A DNA stretch of 64,000 nt from Paenibacillus sp. FSL K6-0276 (GTDB lineage Bacteria > Bacillota > Bacilli > Paenibacillales > Paenibacillaceae). The stretch spans positions 4,216,001-4,280,000 of the forward strand of contig NZ_CP150276.1 of assembly GCF_037977235.1 (NCBI RefSeq), read 5' to 3'. This document shows, one piece after another, positions 60,753 through 64,000 of the stretch. The translations under genes were made by a program, and so were the position numbers. Under the pieces are notes generated by a model. The model was not told the DNA's origin. It did no database searches and was given only the letters and a program-made list of their open reading frames with translations. Every line of letters begins with the position of its first letter. The stretch's first letter is position 1.

Positions 60753-62255
60753 ATGAAGAAGTTTGGTTTTTTGGCGTTACTGCTGCTTTTGTTGGTGCTG
60801 GTTCACCCAGGAACTGGTTATGCCGGCTCTGCAGAAACACACATCAATCTAGACGGCAACGATCTTAAAATTTCAAAAGAAGCACAGGTTCAAATTGTAA
60901 ATGGAAGCGTGATGGTTCCACTTCGCCTCGTTACGGAGCAGCTTGGTTATACCGTGAAATGGGATAATGTGACCAAGACTGCAACCATTGAGCAAAAGGG
61001 AACGACATTAAAGCTTATCGTGAATAATGCGATGGCAGAGGCTTCGGGGAAACAGGTAAAACTGGACAATCCTCCGTTTCTCAGTGGCAACACGACCCTC
61101 GTCCCTTTAAGATTTGTTGGAGAACAGACAGGAACTACTGTCGGTTGGGATAATGTAACCAAAACGGTATACTTAACTTCTCCAGCACCAGAGATTGGCG
61201 GAAGCGATCCAGAAATTACAGTTCCAGATACATCTGTAACCGCACCCTCTGATAACGGATCAAACGGTAACACAGCAACCGACGGAAATACCTCGACGGC
61301 TGCAGTCACAAATCTTAGCTTCGTCGATAACAAACTGATCATTGCAGTGAACGGCAGTTTGACACCTAATGTATTCACTATGACAGACAAAGACCGGATT
61401 GTCGTAGATTTACCAAACACCAGCTTTGGAGACAGCTTTCATCAGAACCTCTCTATTGGAAAGAACCAAAGTGGACAGTTGACCGTTACTGAATATCCTA
61501 ATGTCTCAGCAGTTCGGTATTCATTATTCAGTAGTACCCCATCTACGATCCGGATCGTTATTGATCTGAACAGCGCGAATAACTACAGTGTGACAAATGC
61601 TAACGATGGACTTATTATAGTCGATCTAAATGGGACAAGCACCACGCCTCCTGCAACCACTTCACCTGAAGTACCGGTCACAACACCGCCACCTGCAACT
61701 AGCAATACTGGCAAGAAGCTGATCGTCATTGATGCTGGGCACGGCGGGAAAGACCCGGGGAGCATAAGTGTGAATAAGCTCATTGAGAAGGATTTTACGT
61801 TGCCAACTGCACTGAAAATTGCTGAATTATTAAAGAACGATCCTAATTTTGAGGTCGTGCTGACCCGAAGTGATGATACATATCCCACTCTACAGGATAG
61901 ATCTAAACTAGCTAACAACGTTAAAGCCGATCTGTTCATCTCGATTCATGCGAATAGTATTGCGGAGGGCAGCAAGAGTAACCCAAGTGGCACAGAGACC
62001 TATTACACCCGAAAAGAGAGTTTACAGTTTGCTCAAACCGTTCATAAATATCTCGTAGCCGCTACGGGTCTTTCAGACCGAGGGGTTCGTCAAAGTAGTC
62101 TCCATGTCACAAGAGAGACCAAGATGCCTGCTATTTTACTAGAGTGTGGTTATTTAAGTAATACCAAGGATGAAGCACTACTCTTTACCGCAGACTTTCA
62201 GGATAAAGTAGCTAATTCCGTTGTTTTAGGGATTAAGGAATATTTAGGTCGATAG
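60753..62255 (+). CDS. N-acetylmuramoyl-L-alanine amidase, modular
   Basis: The 500-residue secreted wall hydrolase has a signal peptide (about 1-25) and a copper-amine-oxidase-type N-terminal domain (about 30-140, with the typical VPLRLVTEQLGYTVKWD and VPLRFVGEQTG repeats). An AMIN domain (about 190-290), a Pro/Thr linker and an Amidase_3 domain (about 325-500) follow. Zinc-site motifs are VIDAGHGGKDPG (His, about 330), RSDDTYPTLQDR (Glu replaced here by Asp-rich text), FISIHANS (His) and LLECGY (Glu). ATG at 60753 has TAGGG seven bases upstream. It cuts the amide between muramic acid and L-Ala. Confidence 0.92.
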   Translation: MKKFGFLALLLLLLVLVHPGTGYAGSAETHINLDGNDLKISKEAQVQIVNGSVMVPLRLVTEQLGYTVKWDNVTKTATIEQKGTTLKLIVNNAMAEASGKQVKLDNPPFLSGNTTLVPLRFVGEQTGTTVGWDNVTKTVYLTSPAPEIGGSDPEITVPDTSVTAPSDNGSNGNTATDGNTSTAAVTNLSFVDNKLIIAVNGSLTPNVFTMTDKDRIVVDLPNTSFGDSFHQNLSIGKNQSGQLTVTEYPNVSAVRYSLFSSTPSTIRIVIDLNSANNYSVTNANDGLIIVDLNGTSTTPPATTSPEVPVTTPPPATSNTGKKLIVIDAGHGGKDPGSISVNKLIEKDFTLPTALKIAELLKNDPNFEVVLTRSDDTYPTLQDRSKLANNVKADLFISIHANSIAEGSKSNPSGTETYYTRKESLQFAQTVHKYLVAATGLSDRGVRQSSLHVTRETKMPAILLECGYLSNTKDEALLFTADFQDKVANSVVLGIKEYLGR

Positions 62256-62302
62256 AAAAAAGGGGAGCTCATTAGCCATATTGGCTGAGAAGCTCCCCTT
62301 TC
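62256..62302. terminator. Bidirectional terminator
   Basis: AAAGGGGAGCT/AGCTCCCCTTT arms with a second inner stem (AGCCATA/TTGGCT) separate the convergent amidase and VOC genes. Confidence 0.85.
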
Positions 62303-62307
62303 CTGTT

Positions 62308-62712
62308 TTATTCAAGTTTGTTATTCCAAACGCTCATTCGTTCTCTTAGATTAGATGTATGCAGCTCTAGCTGTATCCCGTCTGGGTCGAGAAAGTTGAC
62401 CGTCCAGCCTACTCCCCGTTTAACAGGTCCCCTAATGATTCGTACTTCGTGGGCATGGAGTACCTGTACAGCTTCCTCGAAATGTTCTTCCGCTATACTA
62501 AAGGCAATGTGGTCTATACCAATAACACTACCCGTTGATTCAGTATATTCTGGCTTTTCAATGAGGCAAATCCAAGCGTTCCCCCATTCCAGATAGGCAT
62601 CTGTATTCCCTTTGTGGATTAGCTGAAGGCCCAAAATTCCTGTATAGAAATTCAATGAGCGCGAGAAATCACTTACATTTACCGTTACATGATTAAATCC
62701 TTGGACCTTCAT
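62308..62712 (-). CDS. VOC-family (glyoxalase/dioxygenase fold) protein
   Basis: The 134-residue protein has two beta-alpha-beta modules with metal-site residues His in FNHVTVNV (about 7), His in GIDHIAFS (about 68) and Glu in IQLELHTS (about 115). The His/His/Glu set occurs in glyoxalase-like and fosfomycin-resistance-type (FosB/FosX) members. The sequence shows no clear specific marker, so the substrate is open. It lies beside a carboxylesterase gene on the same strand, 23 bp downstream. Confidence 0.83.
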   Translation of the reverse strand: MKVQGFNHVTVNVSDFSRSLNFYTGILGLQLIHKGNTDAYLEWGNAWICLIEKPEYTESTGSVIGIDHIAFSIAEEHFEEAVQVLHAHEVRIIRGPVKRGVGWTVNFLDPDGIQLELHTSNLRERMSVWNNKLE

Positions 62713-62735
62713 GTATGTTCATCTCCTCAGCATTC

Positions 62736-64000
62736 TCAAACTAGAATAGAGACAATTCTCTTGCGTTTCTCTGAATCGGGATCATGAGTTACATGCATCT
62801 CTTCATCAAAGATCAGCGTAGCACGTTCTTCCAGATTATATTTCGGCCATTGCAGCTCAGATGTAGCCGGGTTTCCTCGATGAGCGAAGGTAATCCAAGC
62901 CTCATGCATACCTTCAGCCAATTTCTGCATCGCCGGTGTAATTTCCGCACCCAGGCGAGATACATGAAACAGATTATTAAAGGCATAGACAATTTCTGCA
63001 CCATGCACAGCTTTGTTTAACAATGGATGGCCAGGGACTGTTCCATCAAAACGATACATCCAGACAGGTGCATAAGCCAATTGACTCTCTGCTAAGGATA
63101 TAGAGGTACCCCAGAAATAAAGATCCGTTAGAATCTCCGCCTGTCCCTCCCATGTAGAAGAATAGTGGCTGGAAATCTCCGCCAGACTTCCAGTTCCCAT
63201 CATTTGCTCTAGCGCCTTGAGCGATTCCTCAAAGTCTGCACCAGGCATTTCTCCTCTAAAAAACAAGTTACCCTCATCCCGATTGGTTCCAATCAACAAT
63301 GGGATACCCTGGGCCGATCCTGCTGCCACAGCCTGTGCAGGATCTACAGGAAGCGTATCCCCATCAATGACAGGCTGAAATAACATACCAATTGATCCAC
63401 CTGTTAATTTAATGGTCATTCTTGTGGCTGCTTCAATCATTTGTTCTGCTGATAATGTAATAAGTAGGCTAGTATCCCCATCAGGAGAAATACCTAGTTC
63501 AGTAAGTAATGCAACTGCAATATCTTTTCCTTGCTGATTTGGTAGCGTTTGAGCAGCTCCACTTTGCATGATTGCTCCAGCAAATAATCCCTTCGCAGCA
63601 GGCATAGCCAGAAGTGCAGCGATACTCATGCTGCCAGCTGATTCTCCGAATACCGTGACTCGCTGCGGGTCGCCTCCAAAGGCGGCAATATTGAGCTTTA
63701 TCCATTCCAGCGCGGCAATTTGATCCAGTAAGCCTTGATTAGACGCAAATCCATCACCAAGCGAACACAAATGCATGAATCCAAACGGTCCCAGTCGATA
63801 ATTAATCGTCACCAAGACTACATCACCGTGCTCCGCGAAGCTTGTGCCATCAAACTGTGGCTGACTTCCAGCACCAGTCACAAATGTACCCCCGTGAATC
63901 CAGACCATTACAGGAAGTGACTCGCCTAGGGACGCAGGTGACCATACATTTAAGTATAAACAATCCTCAGAATGACGAGGTGTTAGGCCACCGAAACGCG
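62736..64000 (-). CDS. Carboxylesterase type B (para-nitrobenzyl-esterase-like), partial at the window edge
   Basis: The frame runs without a stop to position 64000, so the N-terminus lies outside the window; about 421 residues are seen of a family usually near 490. It has EDCLYLNVWSP at the edge, the oxyanion motif WIHGGTF, the nucleophile elbow FGESAGSM, Glu in LIGTNRDEGNLF and His in GAVHGAEIVYAF. It is a cytoplasmic serine esterase (no signal seen in the visible part) with unknown substrate. The VOC gene follows it. Confidence 0.9.
   Translation of the reverse strand, partial: RFGGLTPRHSEDCLYLNVWSPASLGESLPVMVWIHGGTFVTGAGSQPQFDGTSFAEHGDVVLVTINYRLGPFGFMHLCSLGDGFASNQGLLDQIAALEWIKLNIAAFGGDPQRVTVFGESAGSMSIAALLAMPAAKGLFAGAIMQSGAAQTLPNQQGKDIAVALLTELGISPDGDTSLLITLSAEQMIEAATRMTIKLTGGSIGMLFQPVIDGDTLPVDPAQAVAAGSAQGIPLLIGTNRDEGNLFFRGEMPGADFEESLKALEQMMGTGSLAEISSHYSSTWEGQAEILTDLYFWGTSISLAESQLAYAPVWMYRFDGTVPGHPLLNKAVHGAEIVYAFNNLFHVSRLGAEITPAMQKLAEGMHEAWITFAHRGNPATSELQWPKYNLEERATLIFDEEMHVTHDPDSEKRKRIVSILV

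Noticed and set aside
1..64000. CRISPR arrays, tRNA or rRNA genes, prophage, complete insertion sequences
   Set aside because: No regularly spaced direct repeats, cloverleaf or rRNA-like sequence, integrase or transposase frames were seen.

Overview
The window looks like a chromosomal segment of a spore-forming, low-to-moderate GC Firmicute, most likely Paenibacillus or a close relative (inference). Supporting this are the sporulation genes (spoVIF, spmA/spmB, ytfJ, spoVAA/AB/AF, dacB, ypeB), the gene order shared in blocks with the Bacillus subtilis spoIVA-gpsA-der-cmk-ypeB-prsW, resABCDE-rluB-spmBA-dacB-scpBA-ribDEAH and lysA-ppiB regions, AGGAGG-type ribosome binding sites, frequent GTG/TTG starts, and T-box, FMN and c-di-GMP riboswitches. 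No rRNA, tRNA, CRISPR array, prophage or intact insertion sequence is visible.

Layout. 1-12.9 kb: minus-strand housekeeping and sporulation block (yphF-like lipoprotein, 2Fe-2S ferredoxin, yphE, spoVIF, gpsA, plsY, der, S1-type rpsA, plsC, cmk, PilZ protein, ypeB, a 48-residue Cys-rich protein, prsW, mecA/ypbH). 12.9-16.8 kb: envelope genes (deacetylase lipoprotein; overlapping operon of CPBP protease, small membrane protein and phosphoesterase; membrane-anchored unknown). 16.9-19 kb: serA under a T-box with an apparent AGC serine specifier. 19-22.4 kb: divergent SDR/WYL regulator pair and a chemoreceptor lacking an extracellular sensor. 22.5-26.5 kb: the most unusual part, a c-di-GMP-I riboswitch ahead of a thiamine-diphosphate enzyme and a carboxymuconolactone-decarboxylase-like protein, followed by a small STAS-like protein and a KAS III-like enzyme whose catalytic His and Asn are replaced. 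26.5-46.1 kb: minus-strand block of glpK, resABCDE, rluB, an amidase-like protein, spmAB-dacB, ytfJ/DUF2953, scpAB, the riboflavin operon behind an FMN riboswitch, and mscL. 46.2-51.1 kb: a decayed acyltransferase/histidine-kinase locus, a large LPXTG adhesin and a YwaF-type membrane protein. 51.2-56.5 kb: ppiB, lysA and a reduced spoVA set. 56.6-57.9 kb: two broken, convergent GH53 galactanase genes. 57.9-64 kb: a DMT transporter under a second FMN riboswitch, a membrane-tethered PstS-like protein, a modular cell-wall amidase, a VOC protein and a carboxylesterase cut by the window edge.

How the parts work together. Riboflavin synthesis (ribD-ribE-ribBA-ribH) and a probable flavin transporter are both placed under FMN control by separate riboswitches. 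ResABC/ResDE couple cytochrome c maturation to redox signalling. Several genes serve spore formation and germination (spmAB-dacB, spoVA, ypeB, ytfJ, spoVIF). The c-di-GMP operon has a 7-nt complementarity between the 3' strand of its aptamer and the 5' arm of its terminator, which predicts that high c-di-GMP switches the operon off. The PilZ protein is a second predicted c-di-GMP effector in the window.

All calls come from reading the sequence and from general knowledge of the families. No database search or folding program was run.
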